Assembly: GCA_964572845.1 (NCBI GenBank)
Contig: CAZNFX010000004.1
Span: 186,001 to 250,000 of the forward strand
DNA: 64,000 nucleotides
Direction of reading: 5' to 3'
Source of the DNA: Bin55 sp964572845
GTDB taxonomy: Bacteria; Pseudomonadota; Gammaproteobacteria; Pseudomonadales; Azotimanducaceae
Shown: piece after piece, positions 51,033 to 59,866 of the stretch
Layout: each line of letters begins with the position of its first letter
Numbering within the stretch: the first letter of the stretch is position 1
The notes under the pieces: model-generated
The model's input: the letters and a program-made list of their open reading frames with translations, nothing else
What the model was told of the DNA's origin: nothing
Databases searched by the model: none
Made by a program: the position numbers and the translations under genes

Positions 51033-52196
51033 ATGCAACTCGCAGAACGGATGTCCCGCTTAGGAACAGAAACCGCATTCGAGGTTCTTCAACGTGCAGA
51101 ACATCTACGCTCGTTAGGAAAGAACATCATCAATCTTGGAATCGGCCAGCCCGACTTCAAGTCTCCCGATCATGTTGTCGAAGCAGCAGTAAAAGCGCTA
51201 CGCGATGGACATCATGGCTACACCCCTGCGCCAGGGATTCCGCCATTGCGCGAGGCGGTTGCAGCGGACATCCTCAAGTGGCGCAAGGCAGAGGTAAATC
51301 CTGACCATGTTCTCATCGTACCTGGCGGAAAGGTCACAATGTTCTTCGCAATATTGATGTTTGGAGAGCCCGGGGCTGAAATCCTCTATCCAAATCCAGG
51401 ATTCCCAATCTACGAGTCGGCAATTAACTTCACTGGGGCAAAAGCCGTTCCCATACCTCTTCTCGAAGATCTCGATTTCTCTTTCAGTGCGCAGGAAGCG
51501 CTAGATCTCATGACCGATAGAACGCGTCTGGTAATCGTGAACTCTCCTGCCAATCCAACGGGCGGTGCAGTGCCAAAGTCCGAAATGGACACGTTTATTC
51601 GAGGACTCGCAGATTTCCCGGAAGCTGTAGTGATGAGCGACGAGATCTATTCAAGAATTTGCTACGGTGGGCAAGATCATGTGTCCCTCCTATCCTATCC
51701 AGAGATACAGGAACGCTTGATCCTGTTGGATGGATGGAGCAAGACCTATGCCATGACGGGCTGGAGGCTTGGATACTCGGTCTGGCCAGAGAGTCTGATT
51801 GATCACGCCACGAGATTGGCAATCAATTGCCACTCGTGCGTAAATGCCGCAGCTCAATACGCAGCGATCGCGGCTCTTGAAGGACCGCAGGACTCAGTGG
51901 ATGACATGGTAAGAACCTTCGATGAGCGCCGCGAAATTATCGTGCGAGGACTCAATGAGTTGCCCGGATTGTCTTGTCGCAATCCAGGTGGCGCTTTCTA
52001 CGTGTTCCCCAACATTACGAAATCCGGACGGACCGCTCGCGACATTCAAAACCACTGGCTGGAAGACCTAGGAGTTGCTACAGTTGCAGGGACGAGCTTT
52101 GGTTCCTATGGCGAAGGCTACATACGCTTTTCTTACGCAGCATCGACCGACGAAATTGAGGAAGCTCTTGAGCGCATTGGCGCGACACTAAGCTAA
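51033..52196 (+). CDS. Pyridoxal-phosphate aminotransferase, class I/II (aspartate-type)
   Basis: A 387-residue fold-type I aminotransferase. INLGIGQPDFKSPDHVVEA, YTPAPGIPPLREAV, NSPANPTGGAVPKSEM (NPTG loop), SDEIYSRICY and DGWSKTYAMTGWRLGYS (Schiff-base lysine near residue 236) are all present, and the RFSYAAS-type arginine binds the substrate carboxylate. It transfers amino groups between amino and keto acids. ATG 51033 fits family starts; ATG 51051 is possible. It is followed after 40 bp by an LLM oxidoreductase. Exact substrate cannot be fixed; the short N-terminal form is typical of broad-specificity enzymes. Confidence 0.93.
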   Translation: MQLAERMSRLGTETAFEVLQRAEHLRSLGKNIINLGIGQPDFKSPDHVVEAAVKALRDGHHGYTPAPGIPPLREAVAADILKWRKAEVNPDHVLIVPGGKVTMFFAILMFGEPGAEILYPNPGFPIYESAINFTGAKAVPIPLLEDLDFSFSAQEALDLMTDRTRLVIVNSPANPTGGAVPKSEMDTFIRGLADFPEAVVMSDEIYSRICYGGQDHVSLLSYPEIQERLILLDGWSKTYAMTGWRLGYSVWPESLIDHATRLAINCHSCVNAAAQYAAIAALEGPQDSVDDMVRTFDERREIIVRGLNELPGLSCRNPGGAFYVFPNITKSGRTARDIQNHWLEDLGVATVAGTSFGSYGEGYIRFSYAASTDEIEEALERIGATLS

Positions 52197-52236
52197 GACA
52201 CTGCCAAATTCACCTGCAAGTCGAAAGGAGACTTAA

Positions 52237-53100
52237 ATGAAGCTAGGAATTGTCTTTCCACAGACTGAGATTGGATCGGATCCGGACGATATTGCAGAAT
52301 TCGCAACTACCGTTGAAGAAACCGGTTTCGATCACATCGTCGCGTATGAGCATGTTCTAGGTGCCAATACAGCCAGCCGACCTGATTGGAGCGGACCGTA
52401 CACGTCGGAAAGCATGTTTCACGAGCCCTTCGTTCTTTACGGGTTCCTGTCAGCCATTGTTTCGCGGCTTGAATTCGTTACTGGAGTCGTGATTCTCCCA
52501 CAACGTCAGACTGCCCTACTGGCAAAGCAAGCGGCGTGCTTGGACGTCATCAGCAAGGGTCGTTTTCGACTGGGAATTGGAACTGGCTGGAACGACGTCG
52601 AATATGAGGCACTAGGAGAGAATTTCCACAATAGAGGCAAGAGAAGCGAAGAACAAATCGATATGATGCGGAAATTGTGGGCACAAGAGACGATTACCTA
52701 TCACGGCAAGTGGCACACCATAACGGATGCAGGACTGAATCCTCTGCCAGTCAATCGCACAATTCCGATTTGGCTTGGTGGCATGGCACCGCAGGTCATC
52801 GATAGGGTTGCACGAATAGGCGACGGTTGGTTTCCATTCTTCAACCCGAATCTCGGGAACCAGATCGCTGAGATTCGCCAAAAGGCGAGTGCTGCTGGAC
52901 GTTCCGCGGATGAAATCGGCATTGAGTGTCTCCTACCGTTAGGCGATATGGGTCAGCGCGATATGGATCGGTTCAAGTCCTGCCGTGACATGGGAGTCTC
53001 CCATATATCGGCCGTGACTATGGGTAGGGGCTACAAGAATGCAAACGAACATGGCGAGGCAGTAAAGAGACACTGGGATGCGGTTGCTTCGAAAATCTAG
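52237..53100 (+). CDS. LLM-class (F420-dependent type) oxidoreductase
   Basis: A 287-residue luciferase-like protein. MKLGIVFPQTEIGSDPDDI, HIVAYEHVLGANT, LEFVTGVVILPQRQTALLAKQ, GRFRLGIGTGWNDVEYEALG and IPIWLGGMAPQVIDRVARI follow the TIGR03619 pattern, the same group as 4941-5756. A strong AAAGGAGA ribosome site precedes ATG 52237. It lies between the aminotransferase and a medium-chain dehydrogenase on the same strand, so may belong to one catabolic unit. Cofactor and substrate are not determined. Confidence 0.9.
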   Translation: MKLGIVFPQTEIGSDPDDIAEFATTVEETGFDHIVAYEHVLGANTASRPDWSGPYTSESMFHEPFVLYGFLSAIVSRLEFVTGVVILPQRQTALLAKQAACLDVISKGRFRLGIGTGWNDVEYEALGENFHNRGKRSEEQIDMMRKLWAQETITYHGKWHTITDAGLNPLPVNRTIPIWLGGMAPQVIDRVARIGDGWFPFFNPNLGNQIAEIRQKASAAGRSADEIGIECLLPLGDMGQRDMDRFKSCRDMGVSHISAVTMGRGYKNANEHGEAVKRHWDAVASKI

Positions 53101-53193
53101 TTGGTCAGGAACGCAGCTTTGAATTTGTCCCAACATCAGTGTATTCGCCCAATACAATCTTAATGTTGAGCATTTCTCACGTAGGTGGATCCG

Positions 53194-54138
53194 ATGAAAG
53201 TTAAGAACATTCGCTATACCCCTGGCGGCGGCGCGGAGCTCGTGTCCTACGAGCTATCCGATCCCGGTCCAGGCGAAGTGCAAGTCGAGACCGCAGCTTG
53301 CGGAATCTGTTCGTGGGACTTGCAAACGTTTCGTACAGGATCCGATGGCCCCAGCCCTGCGCCTCCTGGACACGAAGGTGTTGGCTATGTAAGCAAACTA
53401 GGTCCTGGAGTAACGAATATTGAGATTGGCCAGCGGGTTGTTGGTGGGGGATTCGCTCAAGTTCGCAACGCCCCGGCAAATCGGCTGTACAAGATTCCCG
53501 ATTCCAACCTTGAAGATCATCACTGGATCGTAGAGCCAGTTTCTTGCGTTATCACCGGAATGGATCACTGCCGATTGAAGGCGGGAGAACGTCTAGCCAT
53601 GGTTGGGTGCGGATTCATGGGCTTGATGATGATTCAAGGCCTGGCCGGTGCAGGAGCGGATCAGCTGATCGCGCTTGACATTGACGACAAAAGGCTTGAA
53701 CTCGCGAGTCAATTTGGAGCAACAGAGGCCTACAACGTACAAGACGACGACTTTGACAAAGTTCGCAAGGACTTGCGCGGTCGACGCATAGATACCGTAG
53801 TAGACACAAGCGGATCCCAATCTGGATTGGATCTGGCGACGGAAATTGTCAAAGTTGGCGGATTGATCAATCTCTTCGGCTGGATTAAGGGTTCAACTGC
53901 GACCTTCAATCCAACAGCTTGGCACGGCAAAGCTATATCCATTGTGAATACATCGCCAGCAGCACAAATGCGCGATCCGTTTCCCGCTGCAATTCGGGCT
54001 ATCCACAACGGTCTAATTGACCTGAAGCCGTTGGTCACACACGTTGTGCCAATCGCCGAGTACCCTACGTTCATGTCGGGAGTGACTCAAGGCAAAGTGG
54101 ATGGCTACATCAAAGGTGTGGTGTCACACGCTCATTGA
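53194..54138 (+). CDS. Medium-chain (zinc-type) alcohol dehydrogenase family protein
   Basis: A 314-residue MDR protein: CGICSWDLQTF (Cys near 35, catalytic-zinc-type), PGHEGVGYVSKLGPGV, VEPVSCVITGM and MVGCGFMGLMM (GxGxxG cofactor site near residue 137), ending with an NAD(P) Rossmann fold. The four-cysteine structural-zinc lobe of classical ADH is absent, shortening the protein. It is near L-threonine/sorbitol-dehydrogenase-like enzymes. ATG 53194 is chosen because AGGTGG lies before it; the GTG at 53185 falls within that site. It follows the LLM gene after about 90 bp. Substrate unknown. Confidence 0.85.
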   Translation: MKVKNIRYTPGGGAELVSYELSDPGPGEVQVETAACGICSWDLQTFRTGSDGPSPAPPGHEGVGYVSKLGPGVTNIEIGQRVVGGGFAQVRNAPANRLYKIPDSNLEDHHWIVEPVSCVITGMDHCRLKAGERLAMVGCGFMGLMMIQGLAGAGADQLIALDIDDKRLELASQFGATEAYNVQDDDFDKVRKDLRGRRIDTVVDTSGSQSGLDLATEIVKVGGLINLFGWIKGSTATFNPTAWHGKAISIVNTSPAAQMRDPFPAAIRAIHNGLIDLKPLVTHVVPIAEYPTFMSGVTQGKVDGYIKGVVSHAH

Positions 54139-54217
54139 CTGAAAGATCGATCCACGCCTTACAATTCGACGAGTAGCTCCGCTACCAGGGCAACTCAACT
54201 GACAAAGGGAGTATTTC

Positions 54218-54646
54218 ATGGCAATCAAGCCTATTTTTGAGATTGTGGAAGAAGCCAAGAAGGACATCGAGAATCTCAGTTGCGAAGACCTGGAAAAGGA
54301 ACTGGATCGTGAAGAAAAACCTTTGCTTGTGGACATTCGAGAAATCCAGGAATATGTGGATCTTGGAACCATTCCCGACGCTGTCCACGCGCCGCGAGGC
54401 ATGTTGGAATTTTGGGCCGATCCGCGTAGCCCTTATTTCCGCGGTAACTTTACCGAAGACAAGCGAATCGTACTGTTTTGCGCAGCTGGCGGACGCTCCG
54501 CACTAGCCGTAAAGGCTTTAAAAGAAATGGGATTTCAGAATGTTGCCCATTTGGAACCAGGGTTCAACGGATGGGCCAAAGCCAACAAGCCTGTTCAGGA
54601 AACTGCCAAACGCTCAAAGTGGATGCGCAAGCTTCGAGGGCTCTAG
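54218..54646 (+). CDS. Rhodanese-like domain protein
   Basis: A 142-residue single rhodanese domain. LLVDIREIQEYVDLGTIPDA is the family entry, and LFCAAGGRSALAVKALKEMGF (active Cys near 87) forms the persulfide loop CxxGxR. Rhodaneses move sulfane sulfur for cyanide detoxification or thiol chemistry. A good AAAGGGAG lies before ATG 54218. It follows the dehydrogenase on the same strand and ends 28 bp from the convergent MaoC gene. Confidence 0.92.
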   Translation: MAIKPIFEIVEEAKKDIENLSCEDLEKELDREEKPLLVDIREIQEYVDLGTIPDAVHAPRGMLEFWADPRSPYFRGNFTEDKRIVLFCAAGGRSALAVKALKEMGFQNVAHLEPGFNGWAKANKPVQETAKRSKWMRKLRGL

Positions 54647-54674
54647 CGCAGGGCATAGACGGCAATAAGCGAAC

Positions 54675-55547
54675 TTAGTCGAATTCGAAGTAGGCGTTTG
54701 ACACCACGACAGTATCGCCAACCTTAGCTTCAAACACTACTCGAGACGAATTCTCTTCCCAAGCTCGGATGTTAAGCACGTCTTCTGGGTAGACCGGTGC
54801 GGAGAACCGCACCTTGATCTTTCGGAAACGGGAAGCATCGCCGCCACAAATAGTCTCCAGCAACGCTTGGGCACAGTGACCAAACGTGCACAATCCATGG
54901 AGTATTGGAGTGTCAAACCCACCAAACTTCGCTGAGGCAGGATCTATGTGCAGAGGGTTGTAATCTCCCGACAATCGGTAGATATGAGCTTGGTTTTCAG
55001 CAATCTTTACACTCGCTGTGTAAGTTGGACTCGACTCGGGTACCGTGATTTTCTGTGAATAGGTGGTCCCTGACCCCTCGAACGGCTCAATGTCGCCGAG
55101 CTTTTCTACACCTCTTCGAAACGACCCGTTCACCATCCGGATGCAATCCGTGCCCGACTCATCCGACACGACGCTCTCATACTCACAGAAACCATTGCCG
55201 CGTCCACGAGGATGCACTCCTATCAATCTTGACCGAACGCTAACCGTTCCCGTGTGCGGAAGTGGAGACAAAACCTCCAAGTAGCGTTCTGCATCAATGT
55301 TCAGAGGACCTGGGGAATTGGGAATCAGGTTGGTATCTACCGGAGCCCCTGCCCCACCCCAACGAATTGCAAATGTTGGGAAAACACCGAATGACGGATG
55401 CCGTTCGTAAATGTAGCGAAGATCCGTTATCCCTATTCCAACCGCATACAGCAATACATCTCGCTGGGTATATTGGATCGAAACGGGCGCACCCCAAGGA
55501 CCAGGATTTCCCTCCGGAAGTGCCGCTGTTGCGTTGTATGTGACCAT
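54675..55547 (-). CDS. MaoC-family enoyl-CoA hydratase with double hot dog
   Basis: A 290-residue double-hot-dog hydratase. The catalytic half has YRLSGDYNPLHIDPASAKFGGF (near residues 190-211) with the D...H hydratase-2 dyad, and PILHGLCTFG follows. The N-terminal half begins VSIQYTQRDVLLYAVGIG. The layout is that of type 2 enoyl-CoA hydratases / MFE-2 C-terminal domains, making R-3-hydroxyacyl-CoA. It is the last gene of a leftward operon with a thiolase-like and a DUF35 protein (22 bp and 3 bp gaps). It likely hydrates an enoyl-CoA in the same pathway. Confidence 0.9.
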   Translation of the reverse strand: MVTYNATAALPEGNPGPWGAPVSIQYTQRDVLLYAVGIGITDLRYIYERHPSFGVFPTFAIRWGGAGAPVDTNLIPNSPGPLNIDAERYLEVLSPLPHTGTVSVRSRLIGVHPRGRGNGFCEYESVVSDESGTDCIRMVNGSFRRGVEKLGDIEPFEGSGTTYSQKITVPESSPTYTASVKIAENQAHIYRLSGDYNPLHIDPASAKFGGFDTPILHGLCTFGHCAQALLETICGGDASRFRKIKVRFSAPVYPEDVLNIRAWEENSSRVVFEAKVGDTVVVSNAYFEFD

Positions 55548-55569
55548 TGAGACCTGAATCCTCCGAGTA

Positions 55570-56781
55570 CTAGTTGGCTTCTAAGACGAGCGTGCCTGTT
55601 GTCGAGAGCGTGCCACCAGTTCCATTGACGACACAAGTGGATGCCGATGTTTGCTTGCCCTCAATTCCGTTTACGCCGTCTTCTGCAGTACCAGACAGTT
55701 GGCGATAGGCTTCAACAAGAAGCTGCATTCCGTACATGCCTGAATGATTGAATGACAGTCCGCCACCATTTGTGTTGATCGGCAGGTCACCACCAGGCGC
55801 AGCATGCCCTTCCTTCCACAGGGTGTGCCCCTTGCCACGAGGCGCTAGACCCAACATTTCGGCTGTGATCGCTGCGGTTATCGTGAAGGAGTCGTAAATC
55901 ATTGCCATGTCCATGTCTTGCGGACCAAGACCGGCCATTTCATAGGCAATCCGCGAGGATTGTGCGGCAGATGTTGCGGTGAAATCCACCATTTCCACAA
56001 TATTAGAGTGACTCATCGACTCACCCGCGCCCGCGACCCACACGGGTTGGGTTCTCAAGGAGTGAGCAATTTCTGGACGCGCAACAATCACCGCACCACC
56101 ATGGTCACATACTAGGCAACAGTGCGAAATGGTCATTGGCCATGCGATCATGGGGCCATTCTGAACATCTTCGACTGTTATTGGGCCACCATTCGGGTCT
56201 GTTTCCTTCGAAAACATAACTGCGCGGGGATTGAGCATCGCCCACTGTCGAGTTACAACGGCCACGTGTGCAAAGTCTTCTGGTGTCGTTCCGTACTCGT
56301 GCATGTGTCGAACCATGGCGTGCGCATACTGAGACGGGGCTCCGAAGGTGCCATAGGCTGCTGTTGCCAGTTCGCCTGGGGAAACTTCTCCCCGGCCGCC
56401 GCCACCTCTTCCTCCTTGGCCCCGGTAGGATCGTCCCGCCTCGCCATGACTAACCAATGCCACGTCAATAATCCCCGCAGCGATGGCGGCTAGAGCATGG
56501 TGCACATGAATCTGGAACGAACACCCGCCAACAGACGTAGTATCGATGTAGTTTGGTCTCAGACCGAGATGCTCTGCTAATTCCGAAGACCATCCAGCCG
56601 AAAAAATGCCATCAATGTCGGAAATAGGTATACCTGTGTAATCACAGACGTTTTTGATTGCTTCTATGTGGTGCTGAAGTGAAGTGATCCGAAGACCTCG
56701 TTCTGGAGTGAAACCGATCTCATTGGACTCGGCGGCGCCAACGATTGCAGCGGTTCGTGAGAGGCTATGAGCTACAGGCAT
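55570..56781 (-). CDS. SCP2/lipid-transfer-type thiolase-like protein (aldolase subunit candidate)
   Basis: A 403-residue thiolase-fold protein. TAAIVGAAESNEIGFTPERG opens it; TTSVGGCSFQIHVHHALAA carries a cysteine (residue 87) at the region of the thiolase nucleophile; NGGGLSFNHSGMYG and CVVNGTGGTLSTTGT end it. A GRGGGGRG segment (about residues 122-129) is unusual. Together with the DUF35 neighbour it resembles Ltp2-ChsH2-type pairs that remove side chains by retro-aldol cleavage. GGAGGAG sits six bases before ATG 56781. Thiolytic or aldolytic role is inference. Confidence 0.82.
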   Translation of the reverse strand: MPVAHSLSRTAAIVGAAESNEIGFTPERGLRITSLQHHIEAIKNVCDYTGIPISDIDGIFSAGWSSELAEHLGLRPNYIDTTSVGGCSFQIHVHHALAAIAAGIIDVALVSHGEAGRSYRGQGGRGGGGRGEVSPGELATAAYGTFGAPSQYAHAMVRHMHEYGTTPEDFAHVAVVTRQWAMLNPRAVMFSKETDPNGGPITVEDVQNGPMIAWPMTISHCCLVCDHGGAVIVARPEIAHSLRTQPVWVAGAGESMSHSNIVEMVDFTATSAAQSSRIAYEMAGLGPQDMDMAMIYDSFTITAAITAEMLGLAPRGKGHTLWKEGHAAPGGDLPINTNGGGLSFNHSGMYGMQLLVEAYRQLSGTAEDGVNGIEGKQTSASTCVVNGTGGTLSTTGTLVLEAN

Positions 56782-56784
56782 TTC

Positions 56785-57201
56785 TTACTCCTCCACTACT
56801 CGCCAAAAGGGAATGAACGTGTCGTCGTCCACTTTCTCAAATTCCACACGAACCTTGCTGCCGATCTGAATGTCCTGGGGCCGGCTCGGGTCCACGCCAC
56901 GCAGAACGGTCATCATCCGATCGCCCTCCAGCAAGTCAACATAGGCTGTCACGTAGGGAGCTTCCTCACCCCATCCACCAAATGCCCGGTGTTGGACTGC
57001 AAAGGTGTAGAGAGTTCCCTCTCCGCTTGCCTGTGTCCAACCAAGATTCGTGGAGTGGCAGTACGGACAAATCAAGCGTGGATACCAGTGCACGCGACCG
57101 CAGTCCTTGCAACGTGGAACCATCAATTTTCCTTGTTTTGCACCCTCCCAAAATGGTTCATGGTGCTGTCCCTTGCGGGGTACAGGTTTGTTGTATGCCA
57201 C
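56785..57201 (-). CDS. DUF35 (OB-fold, rubredoxin-like zinc ribbon) partner protein
   Basis: A 138-residue protein of the DUF35 family: an N-terminal zinc ribbon RCKDCGRVHWYPRLICPYCH (CxxC, CxxC) and a C-terminal OB-fold with GEGTLYTFAVQHRAFG and KVRVEFEKVDDD. These act as acyl-CoA-associated scaffolds of thiolase-fold enzymes such as Ltp2 and 3-hydroxy-3-methylglutaryl-CoA synthase relatives. GTG 57201 has GGGAG eight bases before it. The next gene is 3 bp away, so the pair is almost certainly expressed together. Confidence 0.92.
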   Translation of the reverse strand: MAYNKPVPRKGQHHEPFWEGAKQGKLMVPRCKDCGRVHWYPRLICPYCHSTNLGWTQASGEGTLYTFAVQHRAFGGWGEEAPYVTAYVDLLEGDRMMTVLRGVDPSRPQDIQIGSKVRVEFEKVDDDTFIPFWRVVEE

Positions 57202-57577
57202 GAATCGACTCCCTCTGCTGTGTGGTCGGATTGGTCATACCCGATATCGCTCAATTTTACAAATTGGAAATCGGTTCGAAATTCAACCTAGATCTGTGCG
57301 ATGGATGCGCATTTGCTTAGGCCAATACAAGTTGAACCCAACCATTGAGATACAAGAGGCTGGGAAACGCTCGTGCAGCACATTGTTTTTCAACAATCTT
57401 CTACAATTGCCCAAACAGTCCCCATCGATGCACCGAGGCGCTGCGAATTGCTGGATGTTCGATTTCCATGGGCTCTATCAGTCCACGCTTACTGTTCGTG
57501 GCCCAGCCGGCACAACCCATGGGTTTGGCCGTTCAATAAGTCGTCTTGACTCAAGATTTCCTTAGCACTAGGAGACT
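57202..57577. other. Divergent intergenic region, no gene seen
   Basis: The 376 bp lie between the leftward DUF35 operon and the rightward importer operon. Readings on the plus strand overlap the DUF35 start and show no domain-like pattern. Promoters for both operons are expected; no convincing boxes or stem-loop with a U tract were identified. The GGAG before ATG 57578 is the ribosome site of the importer ATPase. Confidence 0.45.
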
Positions 57578-58705
57578 ATGACAACCGTTTCGGCAACTGA
57601 AAATCAATCTGATGCCCACATCGTCTTCGACAGCGTCGGCAAGAGCTACGACGGTGTCACTCAAGTAGTCAAGGATTTGCATCTTGAAGTCAATCGTGGC
57701 GAATTCCTAACACTCCTCGGTCCTTCTGGTTCAGGTAAGACCACGTGCCTAATGATGCTTGCCGGGTTTGAGAGCATTACATCCGGCACCATTACGATTG
57801 ACGGTCGCGCCATTCAAGATATCTTGCCGCACAAACGCGGCATAGGCATGGTGTTTCAAAACTACGCCTTGTTTCCCCATTTGACGGTACGAAAGAATTT
57901 GTCGTTCCCGCTGGAGGTTCGGGGCATGAGCACCGCGGAGAGAAACAGCCGCGTAGCGAGAGCTCTCGAACTCGTTCAGCTCGAGGGACTGGAAAACAGG
58001 AAACCACGCAATCTATCGGGTGGCCAGCAACAGCGCGTGGCCATTGCGCGTGCCTTAGTTTTTGAGCCCGAAATCGTATTGATGGACGAGCCACTAGGAG
58101 CGCTAGATCGCCGCCTACGGGAAGAAATGCAATATGAGATCCGGAGAATCCACCAACAGCTCGGTGTGACCATGGTCTACGTGACTCACGATCAGCAGGA
58201 AGCAATGGTCTTGTCCGATCGCGTAGCGGTCTTTCGAGATGGGCGAATTGAGCAAATCGCCACGCCTGAGACACTGTATGAAGAGCCCAGTAGGGTGTTC
58301 GTGTCGTCATTTATCGGCGACAACAACGTTCTCTACGGTGAAGTACGCCAAGTGCAGGACAATGAGATCTGCCATGTTTCCATCGGACCTGACAGGAACG
58401 TGCAAGCTCTTGCCGTAGAGGAAACGAAGCCTGGTGAGCCAGTGTGGGTTGCCATCCGACCAGAACGGGTAGGTATCGCCAAGTCAGAAAACCAATACTC
58501 AAACCAGTTCGACGCTACCGTGAACGACATTGTCTTCATGGGAGACCATCTCAGAATCAATGTAGACACCTGCGGCGTCCGCAACTTTATCATCAAAATC
58601 CCCAACCTTGTCGGTCATGGTGCGATATTGCCTGGAGACGAAATCCAGGTAGGTTGGGCAACGCTCGATTGTCGAGCACTCTCAATGGAATCGGAGAAGA
58701 AGTAA
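57578..58705 (+). CDS. ABC importer ATPase, polyamine (PotA) type
   Basis: A 375-residue ATPase with GPSGSGKTT (Walker A near residue 48), VFQNYALFPH Q-loop, NLSGGQQQRV signature near 146, VLMDEPLGALD near 167, VTHDQQEAM switch His, and a C-terminal OB-type regulatory domain as in PotA. It powers import together with the next three genes (binding protein, two permeases), which overlap or nearly overlap, giving a complete operon. ATG 57578 has GGAG upstream. Polyamine-like or other cationic substrates are inferred from the family; the exact ligand is unknown. Confidence 0.93.
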   Translation: MTTVSATENQSDAHIVFDSVGKSYDGVTQVVKDLHLEVNRGEFLTLLGPSGSGKTTCLMMLAGFESITSGTITIDGRAIQDILPHKRGIGMVFQNYALFPHLTVRKNLSFPLEVRGMSTAERNSRVARALELVQLEGLENRKPRNLSGGQQQRVAIARALVFEPEIVLMDEPLGALDRRLREEMQYEIRRIHQQLGVTMVYVTHDQQEAMVLSDRVAVFRDGRIEQIATPETLYEEPSRVFVSSFIGDNNVLYGEVRQVQDNEICHVSIGPDRNVQALAVEETKPGEPVWVAIRPERVGIAKSENQYSNQFDATVNDIVFMGDHLRINVDTCGVRNFIIKIPNLVGHGAILPGDEIQVGWATLDCRALSMESEKK

Positions 58706-59796
58706 TGCGAGTGAAGTTTCAATTGAAGGGCCTTATAGTGGGCGCGCTCGTCAGCCTGGCCGCCACTTGGACTTGTGCCGAAGAAACGCTAACTGTGGTT
58801 TCGTTTGGAGGGTCGTACGCAAAAGCTTGCGTTGACGGTTACCACAAGGCATTCACCGAGGAGACTGGCATCAAGATCAAGCTAGAAGACTACAACGGCG
58901 GTTTAGCGCAAATTCGAGCGCAAGTCGATGCGGGTTCTGTCCACTGGGACGTAGTCGATACGGAAAGTTCGCCACTGTTGACTGGCTGCGACGAGGGTTT
59001 GTTTGAGTACGTTGGCGATCTGGAACTCCCACCTGCACCGGACGGTACGCCAGCGTCCGAAGATTTCTTCGATGGCATGGTTCAGGATTGCGGAATTGGA
59101 ACTCTCGTCTTCGCGACGGTTATTGCATACAACCCGGAGAACATTGAAGGGAAACAGCCAACAACAATCCAGGACTTCTTCGATCTTGAGACGTTTCCAG
59201 GCAGAAGAGGAATGCGCCGTTCCCCGGCGTCTAACTTGGAATTTGCATTGATGGGCGACGGCGTCCACCCCGACGAGGTTTTCGAGATGCTCTCGACCGA
59301 AGAAGGTATGCAACGGGCGTTTCGCAAGTTGGACAGCATCAAGGAACACGTAATCTGGTGGGAGACCGGCGCACAACCTCCTCAAATGCTGGCCGATGGC
59401 GAGGTCGTAATGTCCACCGCATGGAATGGCCGAATATTCAACGCACAAGTCATTGAAGAACAACCATTCGTGATCATCTGGGATGGACACATACGTGATA
59501 CAGGCGCATTGACGATTATTGCAGGAGCTCCGAATCTCGAAAATGCTCGCAAGTTTGTCCAATTCGCCACTAGCACGCGTGCGATGGTTGGAGTGGCCAA
59601 TCACATTTCATATGCTCCCGTGCGCAATTCGGGACTGCCACTAGTTGGTAAGCATGCAGTTACTGGCGAAGACATGAAGCCTCACATGCCCACCTATCCA
59701 GAAAACTCGAAGAACTTTCTTTGGAACGACGTGGAATGGTGGAGTGAACGCGAGGACGAATTGACCGAGCGATTTAATGCTTGGCTGGCTCGCTAG
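58705..59796 (+). CDS. Periplasmic substrate-binding protein of polyamine-type importer
   Basis: A 363-residue protein with signal peptide (residues 1-26) and ETLTVVSFGGSYAKACVDGY as the mature start, typical of PotD/PotF-like binding proteins, followed by IKLEDYNGGLAQIRAQVDAG, SSPLLTGCDEGLFEYV and SVQFATSTRAMVG-type end. Start ATG 58705 overlaps the ATPase stop (TAATG), showing operon membership. It captures the ligand in the periplasm and delivers it to the two permeases. Ligand not deducible, although polyamine or opine-type compounds are usual for this group. Confidence 0.9.
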   Translation: MRVKFQLKGLIVGALVSLAATWTCAEETLTVVSFGGSYAKACVDGYHKAFTEETGIKIKLEDYNGGLAQIRAQVDAGSVHWDVVDTESSPLLTGCDEGLFEYVGDLELPPAPDGTPASEDFFDGMVQDCGIGTLVFATVIAYNPENIEGKQPTTIQDFFDLETFPGRRGMRRSPASNLEFALMGDGVHPDEVFEMLSTEEGMQRAFRKLDSIKEHVIWWETGAQPPQMLADGEVVMSTAWNGRIFNAQVIEEQPFVIIWDGHIRDTGALTIIAGAPNLENARKFVQFATSTRAMVGVANHISYAPVRNSGLPLVGKHAVTGEDMKPHMPTYPENSKNFLWNDVEWWSEREDELTERFNAWLAR

Positions 59797-59866
59797 AGGA
59801 ATGTCTGTCAGCACCATGAGGCCAACGAGTCCAACATAGCTGCTTTCTTCCACTTAGCAATCCCAA

